From assembly GCA_024234615.1 (NCBI GenBank), contig JACKNY010000002.1, positions 310,001 to 374,000 on the forward strand: 64,000 nucleotides of DNA, read 5' to 3'. Source of the stretch: Pseudomonadales bacterium (GTDB taxonomy: Bacteria; Pseudomonadota; Gammaproteobacteria; Pseudomonadales; IMCC2047). Below are positions 43,430-52,078 of the stretch, piece by piece (positions within the stretch are counted from its first letter, which is position 1; every line of letters starts with the position of its first letter). The position numbers and the translations under genes are program-made. Below the pieces are notes generated by a model that did not search any database, was not told where the DNA came from, and worked only from the letters and a program-made list of their open reading frames with translations.

Positions 43430-45250
43430 ATGCGCCATTGCAAATACACTTTACTGATTATTCTGTTGGCATTCTACCAACTGTCTCTCATCGGCTGTAG
43501 CGTCGAACCCGTAAAACCAACAATTCCTGATATCGCCACCCCAGAGCAGGAAATAGACCGTCTTTATCAACTTGCCAGACAAGCCAGATCACCTAGTTCA
43601 GAGGCATATCGGTTAGCCGCAGTGGAATTATTGATCCAGCTAAACCGACAACAGGAAGCAAGTGAAATATTTTCTGCCATCCCTGAGAAAAAATTACCGG
43701 ACTCAATCTTGGCCCAATATGCCATCGTCGGCGCCAAGTTAGCACTGAGTCAATTTAATGCGCCTGCAGCCCTTCATATTCTCTCTCAACATGAAGCACT
43801 TATTGCAAATACCAGCACTGAGAAAAAAATTCAAGCAGCACGCTTCAAGGCACAGGCTTACGACCTGGAAGGCTGGCCAATTGAGGGTGCAATGCAGTTA
43901 ATTCAGATAGCACCGCATTTGACTGGCTCCGGTGCGATCGAAAATAAAGAAACGCTTTGGCAGATGTTAATGAAAGCATCCCCCAGCGAGCTCACAAATA
44001 GATTGGAACAAACTAAAGATAATCATATTATTGGCTGGCTTCAATTGGCTTTACTCACCAGAACCAATCAAGAAGACTTAGATCTCCAGCTGAGTGCACT
44101 AAATGAATGGCTGGATCGTTGGCAAACTCACCCTGGTGCAGCCAACCTTCCGGATGAGCTTAAAATACTCAGCACTATCATTACCGAAAGGCCACAGCAC
44201 ATCACCTTGATGCTACCTCTTGAAGGGCCTAATGCGGCAGCCGGAAAAGCCGTCCGTGACGGTTTCTTTACTGCCTACTACAGCGCCCATACGCAAAATA
44301 GCCAAACCCCAACTATCACTGTTATGGACACCTCTAATACTGGCAATATCCTGGAACTCTACGACAGTGCTGTTGCTCAAGGCAGTGAACTTATTATTGG
44401 ACCACTACAGAAAAATCACGTGCAAGCTCTGCAGCAACAACCGGATTTGATGGTACCAACACTCGCATTAAATTACAGCACGCTGCAGAAATGGACACCT
44501 GGTCTCTATCAATTCGGGCTTTCTGCAGAGGATGAGGCGCGACAGGTAGCGCACAAAGCTTGGCAGGATGGACGTAGGCGCAGCCTCATTTTGGCACCGG
44601 ATTCAGAGTGGGGGAAACGCATTGTCGATGCTTTTGAGATTGAGTGGCGAACACTTTCCGGCACCGTGTTGGAGATACAATATTTTAATGAGGATAAAAG
44701 TTATTCGACCGCTATCCAGGAACTGCTTAACATCGATGAGAGTGAGCGCCGCGCCCAGCGCTTGCAGTCGCTGACTAGTTCAAAAATCGAATTTACACCA
44801 CGTCGTAGAGCCGATATAGACTTCATTTTTATCGCTGCCTCACCCAAACAAGCACGGCAAATTAAACCAACTTTGGCTTTCCACTTTGCCGGTGCTGTGC
44901 CAGTTTACTCTACCTCTCACATTTTCTCTGGCTTAAGAGCGCCGTTACTCGACAGAGATCTCGATGAGATTATCTTTTGCGAAACTCCGTGGATGCTTGA
45001 GCAGCCGGACAACACACTTAAAATTCAAATCAAACAAACTTGGCCTGCAACTGCAAACCATTTAGGGCGTCTTTATGCGCTAGGCGTGGATGCCTATCGG
45101 TTATTCCCACGCATTAAGCAGTTGGCAAGAATTCAAAATAGTAAATTGGATGGTCTGACTGGATCACTAAACCTGGATCAACAAGGCCGTGTTATGCGCA
45201 CCTTAAAATGGGCTCGGTTTGAAAACGGAGAAATCCAGCCACTTAACTAA
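43430..45250 (+). CDS. lpoA: Outer-membrane lipoprotein activator of PBP1A (LppC/LpoA family)
   Basis: A 606-residue lipoprotein. The signal peptide ends in the lipobox LIGC with C23 as lipidation site. The N-terminal half (about 35-250) is helical and TPR-like; the C-terminal half (about 255-600) has a periplasmic-binding-protein fold starting ITLMLPLEGPNAAAGKAVRDG. LpoA reaches through the wall from the outer membrane to activate the synthase PBP1A. The order lpoA-yraN-diaA-dolP with divergent rsmI is the same as in E. coli. Confidence 0.93.
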   Translation: MRHCKYTLLIILLAFYQLSLIGCSVEPVKPTIPDIATPEQEIDRLYQLARQARSPSSEAYRLAAVELLIQLNRQQEASEIFSAIPEKKLPDSILAQYAIVGAKLALSQFNAPAALHILSQHEALIANTSTEKKIQAARFKAQAYDLEGWPIEGAMQLIQIAPHLTGSGAIENKETLWQMLMKASPSELTNRLEQTKDNHIIGWLQLALLTRTNQEDLDLQLSALNEWLDRWQTHPGAANLPDELKILSTIITERPQHITLMLPLEGPNAAAGKAVRDGFFTAYYSAHTQNSQTPTITVMDTSNTGNILELYDSAVAQGSELIIGPLQKNHVQALQQQPDLMVPTLALNYSTLQKWTPGLYQFGLSAEDEARQVAHKAWQDGRRRSLILAPDSEWGKRIVDAFEIEWRTLSGTVLEIQYFNEDKSYSTAIQELLNIDESERRAQRLQSLTSSKIEFTPRRRADIDFIFIAASPKQARQIKPTLAFHFAGAVPVYSTSHIFSGLRAPLLDRDLDEIIFCETPWMLEQPDNTLKIQIKQTWPATANHLGRLYALGVDAYRLFPRIKQLARIQNSKLDGLTGSLNLDQQGRVMRTLKWARFENGEIQPLN

Positions 45251-45283
45251 ACACCGTATTTAATCCAAAGCGAAGGATCGCAA

Positions 45284-45334
45284 ATGGAAAAGTCACACTT
45301 TCAACATCAGCTCTCGCCGCAGGTGCAGATCTAA
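45284..45334 (+). CDS. Possible 16-residue ORF coupled to yraN
   Basis: ATG at 45284 has a good AAGGA ribosome binding site seven bases before it and runs 16 codons (MEKSHFQHQLSPQVQI) to a TAA whose last base is the first base of the yraN ATG (TAATG). I recognise no family. It could be a leader that delivers ribosomes to yraN, or simply chance. Confidence 0.35.
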   Translation: MEKSHFQHQLSPQVQI

Positions 45335-45726
45335 TGCGCCTGTTTAGACCGCGTGCAGACACCCGCCTTATCGGTCAAATTGCCGAAGATAAAGCGCTAC
45401 TGTTCTTAGAGCGGAAAGGGCTCAAACTGGTGTGCCGCAACCACCATTGTCGTGCTGGTGAGCTGGACCTCATCATGCTCGATCAAGACACTCTGGTTTT
45501 TATCGAGGTTCGATTTCGTCGCCAAACCCATTTCGGTTCCGGCGCAGACACAGTCGACTACCGCAAACAGCAAAAAATTATTCGTGCCGCCCAGCACTTT
45601 TTACAAAACCAAGGATATTCACAATTGCCAGCCTGCCGCTTTGATGTTCTGGCAGCAACGCTAACAAAGAAGAATGAAACTTCTTTACAATTTGACTGGA
45701 TCAAAAATGCATTTGATTTACAATGA
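45334..45726 (+). CDS. yraN: UPF0102 family protein YraN
   Basis: A 130-residue small basic protein with a nuclease-like (Holliday-junction resolvase-like) fold. Motifs are GQIAEDKALLFLERKG, CRNHHCRAGELDLIMLD and VFIEVRFR, where the ELD...E-V-K/R pattern resembles the acidic active site of restriction-endonuclease folds. Biochemical role is unproven. The ATG at 45334 is joined to an upstream mini-ORF by TAATG. Confidence 0.92.
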   Translation: MRLFRPRADTRLIGQIAEDKALLFLERKGLKLVCRNHHCRAGELDLIMLDQDTLVFIEVRFRRQTHFGSGADTVDYRKQQKIIRAAQHFLQNQGYSQLPACRFDVLAATLTKKNETSLQFDWIKNAFDLQ

Positions 45727-45759
45727 GCCATCTCAAAATGTGGGTGCTGACTATTTACC

Positions 45760-46350
45760 ATGGATTTATCTCGACGAGTTTACGACCATTTCGAAGCCAG
45801 TATAAAAACAAAAACTGAAGCAGCCGAATTACTACCACCAGTGATTAATTCTGCGGCCGACGCCTTGGTGCACTGTCTTTTAAATAACGGCAAAATATTG
45901 AGTTGCGGCAATGGCGGCTCGGCGGGTGACGCGCAACATTTTTCCTCTGAATTACTCAACCGATTTGAACGCGAACGTCCCAGCTTACCGGCCATAGCAC
46001 TCACTACCGACTCGTCAACACTGACATCTATTGCTAACGACTACAGCTATAACGAGGTATTTTCAAAGCAGGTTCGCGCGCTCGGACAAAGAGAAGATAT
46101 TCTGCTGGCAATTTCCACCAGCGGTAACTCAGGCAACGTAGTTGAGGCGATACATGCTGCCCATGATCGCGAAATGCGCGTCATCTCTCTAACCGGAAGA
46201 GACGGCGGCGAGATGGTTCACATCCAGCAAGCAGGTGATATTGAAATTAGGGTTCCTTCCGATGTCACCGCACGTATCCAGGAAGTGCATCTGCTCATCA
46301 TTCATTGTCTATGTGATCTAATAGATCATCAGTTATTTGGAGAAGCATAA
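45760..46350 (+). CDS. SIS-domain protein, DiaA / phosphoheptose isomerase (GmhA)
   Basis: A 196-residue single SIS-domain protein forming a tetramer in this family. Position after yraN equals that of E. coli diaA, which promotes DnaA assembly at oriC. However, residues E64 (SSELLNRF) and H177 (QEVH), equivalent to catalytic E65 and H180 of GmhA, are both kept. E. coli DiaA lacks the glutamate. In Pseudomonas the gene at this place is called gmhA and makes the heptose precursor of lipopolysaccharide. The protein may therefore be enzymatically active; both names are possible. dolP begins directly after its stop. Confidence 0.88.
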   Translation: MDLSRRVYDHFEASIKTKTEAAELLPPVINSAADALVHCLLNNGKILSCGNGGSAGDAQHFSSELLNRFERERPSLPAIALTTDSSTLTSIANDYSYNEVFSKQVRALGQREDILLAISTSGNSGNVVEAIHAAHDREMRVISLTGRDGGEMVHIQQAGDIEIRVPSDVTARIQEVHLLIIHCLCDLIDHQLFGEA

Positions 46351-46929
46351 ATGTTAATTCGTCTAAGCGCACCTGTTGTTTTGTCACTCTGCCTACTCGT
46401 AACGGGATGCGGTACGATTGTAAGCAAAACAACTGGCACAAACCCTGTCGGGACCAACGCTAGCGAACGTAGTTTTGGTCGTCTGATCGATGACCAACTG
46501 ATAGAAACCTATGTCTCGGCCAACATTTTAAAAGCTAACGAAGACTTTAAAGATGCTAATGTAAGCGTCACCAGCTATAACGGTATCGTTTTGCTAACCG
46601 GCCAGGTACAGTCGGAACAGCTCAAACAACTGGCCAGCCAGACTGCAAAAAACGTACGTAATGTGCGACGGGTTCACAACGAGATCAGCGTCGCTGGCCC
46701 CATCTCAATTCCTGCCCGCACTAACGATTCCTGGCTCAAAACAAAAATAAAATCCAGAATGCTGGCCGACAAAGACACCAATCCACTCAGGGTTAAAGTG
46801 GTGGTGGAAAACGGGGTTGTTTATCTGATGGGTATGGTGCATAAAACAGAAGCTGATAGCGCGGTTGAAATCGCCCACAAAACCTATGGCGTGCAAAAAA
46901 TTGTTAAGGTATTTGAATATACTGAATAA
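46351..46929 (+). CDS. dolP: BON-domain outer-membrane lipoprotein DolP (YraP)
   Basis: A 192-residue lipoprotein with lipobox VTGC (C20) and two BON domains at about 48-115 and 125-190, each with the glycine-centred pattern (NGIVLLTGQV and NGVVYLMGMV). DolP supports outer-membrane integrity and the BAM complex near division sites in E. coli. It is the last gene of the lpoA-yraN-diaA-dolP run and converges with sspB 22 bases away; no terminator is visible between them. Confidence 0.94.
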   Translation: MLIRLSAPVVLSLCLLVTGCGTIVSKTTGTNPVGTNASERSFGRLIDDQLIETYVSANILKANEDFKDANVSVTSYNGIVLLTGQVQSEQLKQLASQTAKNVRNVRRVHNEISVAGPISIPARTNDSWLKTKIKSRMLADKDTNPLRVKVVVENGVVYLMGMVHKTEADSAVEIAHKTYGVQKIVKVFEYTE

Positions 46930-46951
46930 GACACAGAACTGCCAAAACCAA

Positions 46952-47353
46952 CTATTTGATAACCTTCAATTGCGGTTTGTTGGATTTTTTAGGCGTTGAA
47001 CTAGCACCTACTGGCGACTCTGGTGCCGTTTCTGGGTCGCTTGGCTCAATCTCCCCAAACACCATACCTGCACCATTCTCTTTGGCATAGATCGCGGTTA
47101 CCGCTTCAATCGGCACGAATACAGTCTGTGGCTGGCCACCAAATCTCGCCTCGAAGCTCACCGATTCATTAGTCAACGCAAGATGACGCACTGCGGCCGG
47201 ATTGATATTCAAAACAATCTGACCGTCCTTCACGTAGGCTTCAGGCACTTGCACTGAAGCGATAGTTGTATTGACAACCACATAGGGCGTACATTGATTG
47301 TCAAGAATCCATTCATTCAGGGCACGCAACAAATAGGCTCGGCTCGGTGTCAT
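46952..47353 (-). CDS. sspB: ClpXP specificity-enhancing adaptor SspB
   Basis: A 133-residue adaptor that delivers ssrA-tagged proteins to ClpXP. The folded domain (about 5-95) has YLLRALNEWILDN, DGQIVLNINPAAVR and AIYAKENGAGM. A flexible acidic linker follows, and the C-terminal PQLKVIK is the ClpX-binding tail. The ATG at 47353 is chosen to fit the family; the frame extends six codons to a TTG. Confidence 0.95.
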   Translation of the reverse strand: MTPSRAYLLRALNEWILDNQCTPYVVVNTTIASVQVPEAYVKDGQIVLNINPAAVRHLALTNESVSFEARFGGQPQTVFVPIEAVTAIYAKENGAGMVFGEIEPSDPETAPESPVGASSTPKKSNKPQLKVIK

Positions 47354-47392
47354 ATACTGGATCAATCGCAATTAAATCAAATCAGTTTTCAA

Positions 47393-48016
47393 CTAATTTC
47401 GCATTTCCCGTTCTGATTCCGATAAGCTTTCCTGAAATGAATCACGCTCAAATAGCGAATCCATATAGGCCAGCATTGGCTTAACCTTCTTCTCTGGCAG
47501 TTCAATTTCAAGTTGCGGTAAACGCCAAAGAATGGGCGCCACACAACAATCTACGATAGAGAAAGTATCACTCATAAAAAAGGGCTTTTCGGCAAAAATT
47601 GGAGCAATGCTGATAAGGCTTTCCTGTAATTCCTTACGCGGCTTATCATGATTACCTCGGCCGTGTAGTATCTTATCAACCAGGGCGCTCCAGTCCTTTT
47701 CAATACGATGTATCAGCAGTCGACTTTGTGCTCTAGCCACCGGGTAGACAGGCAATAATGGTGGATGCGGAAAACGCTCATCCAGATACTCCATCATGAC
47801 ATTGGGTTCATACAGCACCAGCTCACGATCCACCAAGGTGGGTAAACTGTTGTAAGGATTCAAATCAGCAAGTTCGGCTGGTCGATCGCCCTGCTCTACA
47901 TCGACAACCTCAACCGCAACTCCTTTTTCAGAGAGCACAATACGCACACGATGACTGTAGTGGTCCATCGCATCGGAATAGAATGTCATTGAAGATCGCT
48001 TAGCGACAACGCCCAT
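47393..48016 (-). CDS. sspA: Stringent starvation protein A
   Basis: A 207-residue glutathione-S-transferase-fold protein that binds RNA polymerase and modulates transcription in stationary phase. The thioredoxin-like N-terminal half contains HRVRIVLSEKGV and NPYNSLPTLVDRELVLYEP; the C-terminal half is helical. The sspA-sspB pair, 39 bases apart here, is conserved throughout Gammaproteobacteria. As in other SspA proteins, catalytic GST residues are not expected. Confidence 0.95.
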   Translation of the reverse strand: MGVVAKRSSMTFYSDAMDHYSHRVRIVLSEKGVAVEVVDVEQGDRPAELADLNPYNSLPTLVDRELVLYEPNVMMEYLDERFPHPPLLPVYPVARAQSRLLIHRIEKDWSALVDKILHGRGNHDKPRKELQESLISIAPIFAEKPFFMSDTFSIVDCCVAPILWRLPQLEIELPEKKVKPMLAYMDSLFERDSFQESLSESEREMRN

Positions 48017-48111
48017 GAAGAACTCCCAGGATTAGTACTAAAATTAGATAACTTTTAATTCGCCTCTCGCCACTAAATTACAGGCTAAAATTGAGGTCGA
48101 GTATTGTACCA

Positions 48112-48142
48112 AAAATAACGCGGCCTAGGGCCGCGTTTTTTA
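48112..48142 (-). terminator. Rho-independent terminator after the cytochrome bc1 genes
   Basis: A perfect 9-bp GC-rich stem AACGCGGCC/GGCCGCGTT with a 3-base loop (48117-48137). Read leftward it is followed by ATTTTTGG, so it ends the petA-petBC transcript; the T run on the plus strand would also allow rightward termination. Confidence 0.85.
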
Positions 48143-48170
48143 AACTATAAAGATCAAATATTGCCAATTC

Positions 48171-50186
48171 TTAATGTATATCTTTCCAATATTCCTTGTT
48201 AAGAAAATAAGCACAGACAGAAAGCAGCAATATAAATAACAATACATAAACACCAATACGCTTACGCTGTTCAGCCACTGGCTCACCCATATAGGCCAAA
48301 AAGTTCACTAGGTCGTAGGTCGTTTTATTATACTGTTCAGGCGTCATGCTGCCCTGCTGTGTAATTTCAAAACTACCACAGGGGTCTTCATGAATATTTT
48401 GACCCGTCAGGGGATCATGCTTTGCACCATCGTGAGCAGGACCGGAAGCGCAGTCTTGCATACCTTGCAACTCAAGCAATGCATGCGGCATACCGACGTT
48501 CGGGAAAGTTTTATTATTAACACCGAAGGGACGGGTGTCATCCCGATAGAAACTGCGCAAATACGTATATAACCAGTCTGGAGAACGCACCCGGGAAACC
48601 AAGGTCAGATCGGGTGGCGCAGCACCGAACCAATTAGCTCCCTGTTTTTCGCTCATCGCGTTATCCATCAGGTCACCAATCTTCTCCACTTTTTCGTCAC
48701 GGAACATCATGTATTTCAGCATCAGTTCGTGAGGAATACCAAGATCATCAGCAACTCTCTCATAACGTGAATATTTTGCGGAATGACAACCCATGCAATA
48801 GTTGATAAAGGTTTGTGCACCGGATTGCAATGAAGCTTTATCGGACAGATTAACCTCAATATGATCGAGCTTAACTGCAGTGGAGGCGGCAACTACTTTT
48901 AATGGCACTGCCGTCATGATAAATACTGCCGCCACTAAAAGCAGGAATTTCACAGTTCCAATACCTTTCATAACCACTCGCTCGGGCACAGGCTTAGTCC
49001 CTTCCACCTTAGTCCAGAATGGCATTGCTAAGAAATAAAGGAAATAAATAACGGTGCAGAGTACAGCCAAAGCTGTACGCGGTCCGCTAGGCGCCCAGGT
49101 ACCCAATACCCCCAAAATCAAGAAAGACACAATAAAGAGTATTAGCATCACTTTACTGGTAGTACCTTTGTAACGAATCGACTTCACCGGACTACGGTCT
49201 AGCCATGGCAAGAAGAACAGAATAACTATGGCTGCCGCCATCACTATGAAGCCCCAGAAAGGATCCGGCACTGCGCGCAACATTGAATAAAACGGTGTGA
49301 AGTACCATACCGGCGCAATATGATCCGGTGTTTTCAGGAAGTTCGCATGTTCAAAGTTAGGCGCTTCGAGGAAATAACCCCACATTTCTGGTGCAAAGAA
49401 TAGAATCGCGCAGAACACAAACAGGAAGCCGCAGATACCAACGATATCATGCACTGAGTAATAAGGGTGGAAGGGGATACCGTCTTTCGGAATACCATTT
49501 TCATCCTTATTTTTCTTAATTTCGATTCCGTCTGGGTTGTTAGAGCCCACTTCATGTAGCGCCACGATATGGATAAACACCAGCATTACCAGCACTAATG
49601 GTACGGCAATTACGTGCAACGAGAAGAAACGCGTCAGGGTCGCGCCAGCAATCACGAAATCGCCTTGGATCCAGACCTGCAAGTCTTCGCCGATAACAGG
49701 AATCGTGCCAAACAGGGATACGATAACCTTTGCACCCCACAATGACATTTGCCCCCATGGCAGAACATAGCCCATGAAGGCCTCTGCCATCAAGGCGACA
49801 TAGATCACCATACCAATCAGCCAAAGCAACTCCCGCGGTTTACGGTAAGACCCATACATCATACCCCGCAGCATATGCAGGTAGACGACCGCAAAAAAAG
49901 CGGAAGCACCGGTGGAGTGCATGTAGCGGATCAGCCAGCCGAAATCTACATCGCGCATGATGTATTCAACTGAGGCAAACGCCCCTGCTTCTGTCGGCTC
50001 GTAAAACATCGTAAGCCAAACACCAGTCATCAACTGATTCACCAACACCAACATGGCCAAGGAGCCAAAAAAATACCACGTATTAAAGTTTTTCGGTGCA
50101 TAATACTTGCTCAGGTGTTTTTCCCAAGTAGCAACAACCGGTATACGCGTATTAACCCAATCTAGCATTGACATCATCCAGTTCAT
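48171..50186 (-). CDS. Fused cytochrome b / cytochrome c1 of the bc1 complex
   Basis: A 671-residue fusion of two bc1 subunits. Residues 1-405 are cytochrome b with heme ligands H90, H104, H191 and H206 and the quinol-site motif PVWY (292-295). Residues 406-435 look like a signal peptide (M406, hydrophobic core, AAS). Residues 440-671 are cytochrome c1 with CMGCH (464-468), the MPHALLELQG methionine region and a C-terminal membrane anchor. The complex oxidises quinol and reduces cytochrome c. In Pseudomonas the two are separate genes; in Bradyrhizobium a similar fusion (fbcH) is cut after synthesis. The fusion likely is cut near 435. The ATG overlaps the petA stop and has AGGAGG. Confidence 0.95.
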   Translation of the reverse strand: MNWMMSMLDWVNTRIPVVATWEKHLSKYYAPKNFNTWYFFGSLAMLVLVNQLMTGVWLTMFYEPTEAGAFASVEYIMRDVDFGWLIRYMHSTGASAFFAVVYLHMLRGMMYGSYRKPRELLWLIGMVIYVALMAEAFMGYVLPWGQMSLWGAKVIVSLFGTIPVIGEDLQVWIQGDFVIAGATLTRFFSLHVIAVPLVLVMLVFIHIVALHEVGSNNPDGIEIKKNKDENGIPKDGIPFHPYYSVHDIVGICGFLFVFCAILFFAPEMWGYFLEAPNFEHANFLKTPDHIAPVWYFTPFYSMLRAVPDPFWGFIVMAAAIVILFFLPWLDRSPVKSIRYKGTTSKVMLILFIVSFLILGVLGTWAPSGPRTALAVLCTVIYFLYFLAMPFWTKVEGTKPVPERVVMKGIGTVKFLLLVAAVFIMTAVPLKVVAASTAVKLDHIEVNLSDKASLQSGAQTFINYCMGCHSAKYSRYERVADDLGIPHELMLKYMMFRDEKVEKIGDLMDNAMSEKQGANWFGAAPPDLTLVSRVRSPDWLYTYLRSFYRDDTRPFGVNNKTFPNVGMPHALLELQGMQDCASGPAHDGAKHDPLTGQNIHEDPCGSFEITQQGSMTPEQYNKTTYDLVNFLAYMGEPVAEQRKRIGVYVLLFILLLSVCAYFLNKEYWKDIH

Positions 50187-50782
50187 GATGCGGCCTCCTG
50201 ATCTTCGCCAATAATTAAGGCATCACCTTCAAAACGGTGTGGCGGCACAGGAAGGTTAGCTCCGGCAGGAGCCCCACTGTATACGCGGCCAGCTAAATCG
50301 AACTTCGAACCATGGCAGGGGCAAAAGAAACCGCCAACCCAATCATCACCTAAGCCTTCGGATTTTAATTCGGGTCGATATTTAGGAGCGCACCCCAAGT
50401 GCGTGCAAACACCTTTGATAACGAGAAACTCTGGGTTACTGGCTCGCGTTTCATTCCTAGCGTATTCTGGCTGTTGTGCTAAATTCTCTGATTCCGGATC
50501 CTTTAAATCACCTTTAGGTATTTTTTTTAGTAACGCTAAAGATTCTTCGGTACGTCGTACGATAAAAATCGGTTGACGTCGCCATTCAACGGTTACCATA
50601 GCGCCCAGTTCAAGCTTCTTAATATTGTATTTAACCGGCGCTCCCGCTGCCCTGGCTTTGGCACTGGGTTTCCAGGCTGCCAAAAAAGGCACCGCAACAC
50701 CAACGGCACCTGCTGCTCCCACCGCAGAGGTGGCGCCAATTAAAAATCGACGGCGGCCGTTATTAAGGTTGTCGGTCGTCAT
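50183..50782 (-). CDS. petA: Rieske iron-sulfur subunit of cytochrome bc1
   Basis: A 199-residue protein with a twin-arginine type signal (GRRRFLIGATS) that doubles as membrane anchor, followed by a periplasmic Rieske domain. The 2Fe-2S ligands lie in CTHLGC and CPCHGS. It transfers electrons from quinol to cytochrome c1. The ATG at 50782 has GGGGAG ten bases upstream; the frame opens six codons earlier at a TTG. It overlaps the cytochrome b/c1 gene by ATGA. Confidence 0.96.
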   Translation of the reverse strand: MTTDNLNNGRRRFLIGATSAVGAAGAVGVAVPFLAAWKPSAKARAAGAPVKYNIKKLELGAMVTVEWRRQPIFIVRRTEESLALLKKIPKGDLKDPESENLAQQPEYARNETRASNPEFLVIKGVCTHLGCAPKYRPELKSEGLGDDWVGGFFCPCHGSKFDLAGRVYSGAPAGANLPVPPHRFEGDALIIGEDQEAAS

Positions 50783-50952
50783 AATTAAAACACTCCCCAA
50801 CTGATATCAAATCGTAGTATTAAAATTAAAATATTGTTCTACATCTGCGCAAAATGCTTCGCTAATAACTTAGCCACGAAGCAACCTCGAATCACATCAA
50901 AAAACAGCCCACGATGATAATGAAATTACCCTACTGATACAAGGTAACACAT

Positions 50953-50988
50953 ACAAAAAACGCCCGGAATCTCACGAATCCAGGCGTT
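50953..50988 (-). terminator. Rho-independent terminator after rpsI
   Basis: On the minus strand AACGCCTGGATTC pairs with GATTCCGGGCGTT (one T-T mismatch, one G-T pair) over the loop GTGA and is followed by a run of T. It separates the ribosomal operon from petA. Confidence 0.88.
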
Positions 50989-51012
50989 TCATTAAAACTA
51001 TCAGCGTAAATA

Positions 51013-51405
51013 TTAACGCTTGGAAAACTGCGTTTTCTTTCGAGCTTTTCGCAAACCAACCTTCTTACGCTCTACTTCTCTCGCATCCCGCGTCACAAAA
51101 CCAGCTTGACGCAGCGAAGGCCGTAGCTCTTCATCATATTTCATCAAGGCTCGCGTAATGCCATGACGGATAGCGCCAGCTTGACCAAAACCACCGCCAC
51201 CTTTGACCGTGACTCGGACATCGAACTTGCCGCTATTTTCGGTAAGAGCCAGAGGTTGACGTACAATCATACGGGCTGTCTCTCGCCCAAAGTACTCATC
51301 AAGCGTTCGGTTATTAACCGTAATATTCCCAGTGCCTGGCACTAAAAACACACGTGCGGTTGAAGTCTTACGACGACCGGTTCCATAATACTGCGTAGCT
51401 GACAT
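51013..51405 (-). CDS. rpsI: 30S ribosomal protein S9
   Basis: A 130-residue protein, same length as E. coli S9. It begins with the YYGTGRRKTSTARVF motif and ends in the basic tail RKARKKTQFSKR, whose last residues reach the P-site tRNA. It is co-transcribed with rplM, 22 bases upstream, as in most bacteria. Confidence 0.98.
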   Translation of the reverse strand: MSATQYYGTGRRKTSTARVFLVPGTGNITVNNRTLDEYFGRETARMIVRQPLALTENSGKFDVRVTVKGGGGFGQAGAIRHGITRALMKYDEELRPSLRQAGFVTRDAREVERKKVGLRKARKKTQFSKR

Positions 51406-51427
51406 AGTTTAGTTAGCCTACCTTTAA

Positions 51428-51856
51428 TTAGAGTTCGAGTGGCATAGGTTGTTGCGCAGCATGAGGATGCTCCGTACCTGCATACACTTTTAGTTTTCTG
51501 TACATTTCACGACCAAGTGGATTCCTTGGCAGCATGCCTTTAACAGCTGTCTCAATCGCTCGCTCTGGCGCACGATCAATTAACTGCTTAAATGATATGG
51601 ATTTAATGCCGCCAGGATAACCGCTATGACGATAATACATTTTATCCGATGCTTTATTACCGGTAACACGAACTTTCTCTGCGTTTACCACCACAATATA
51701 ATCCCCGGTATCAACATGCGGGGTATATTCTGGCTTGTGCTTACCACGCAAGCGTCGTGCAATTTCAGTGGAAAGACGTCCCAAGGTTTTCCCTTCGGCA
51801 TCAACCACATACCAATCCTGTACTACTGTTTCAGGTTTTGCGCTAAATGTTTTCAT
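51428..51856 (-). CDS. rplM: 50S ribosomal protein L13
   Basis: A 142-residue protein, same length as E. coli L13. WYVVDAEGKTLGRLSTEIA, the HVDTGDYIVVVNAEKVRVTG region and GMLPRNPLGR are diagnostic. It is first in the rplM-rpsI operon, with a clear promoter just upstream. Confidence 0.98.
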   Translation of the reverse strand: MKTFSAKPETVVQDWYVVDAEGKTLGRLSTEIARRLRGKHKPEYTPHVDTGDYIVVVNAEKVRVTGNKASDKMYYRHSGYPGGIKSISFKQLIDRAPERAIETAVKGMLPRNPLGREMYRKLKVYAGTEHPHAAQQPMPLEL

Positions 51857-51894
51857 TAGTTTCTATTCTGGGCAATCCTACAAAAGAGGCGCGC

Positions 51895-51923
51895 ATTCTA
51901 CCCAAATGGCCTCGCGCTGACAA
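51895..51923 (-). promoter_or_regulatory. Sigma70 promoter of rplM-rpsI
   Basis: On the minus strand TTGTCA (51918-51923), a 17-base spacer and TAGAAT (51895-51900) are followed by a GC-rich discriminator GCGCGCC. Such discriminators are typical of ribosomal promoters under stringent control by ppGpp. It lies about 40 bases from the rplM ATG. Confidence 0.8.
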
Positions 51924-51959
51924 GCAAGAATTCAGATAATTTTATGTGTTATTTCGCGC

Positions 51960-51985
51960 TAAAAATGGCGCTTACATAAAGCGCC
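51960..51985 (-). terminator. Rho-independent terminator after zapE
   Basis: A perfect 7-bp stem GGCGCTT/AAGCGCC with a 5-base loop (51967-51985). Read leftward, which is the direction of zapE, it is followed by ATTTTTAG. Confidence 0.8.
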
Positions 51986-52078
51986 TAGCATTTAGATCCC
52001 AGCCAATCCCCATGTTTTGCTCACTCTCGGCCTCGTATTAATATGGGATGGGCGATAAGCGTCTGCTACAACAACCCA

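Noticed and set aside
48969..48971. Internal ATG of the cytochrome b/c1 fusion as a separate petC start
   Set aside because: In frame and followed by a signal-like segment, but without a proper ribosome binding site and with no upstream stop; kept as one fused gene.
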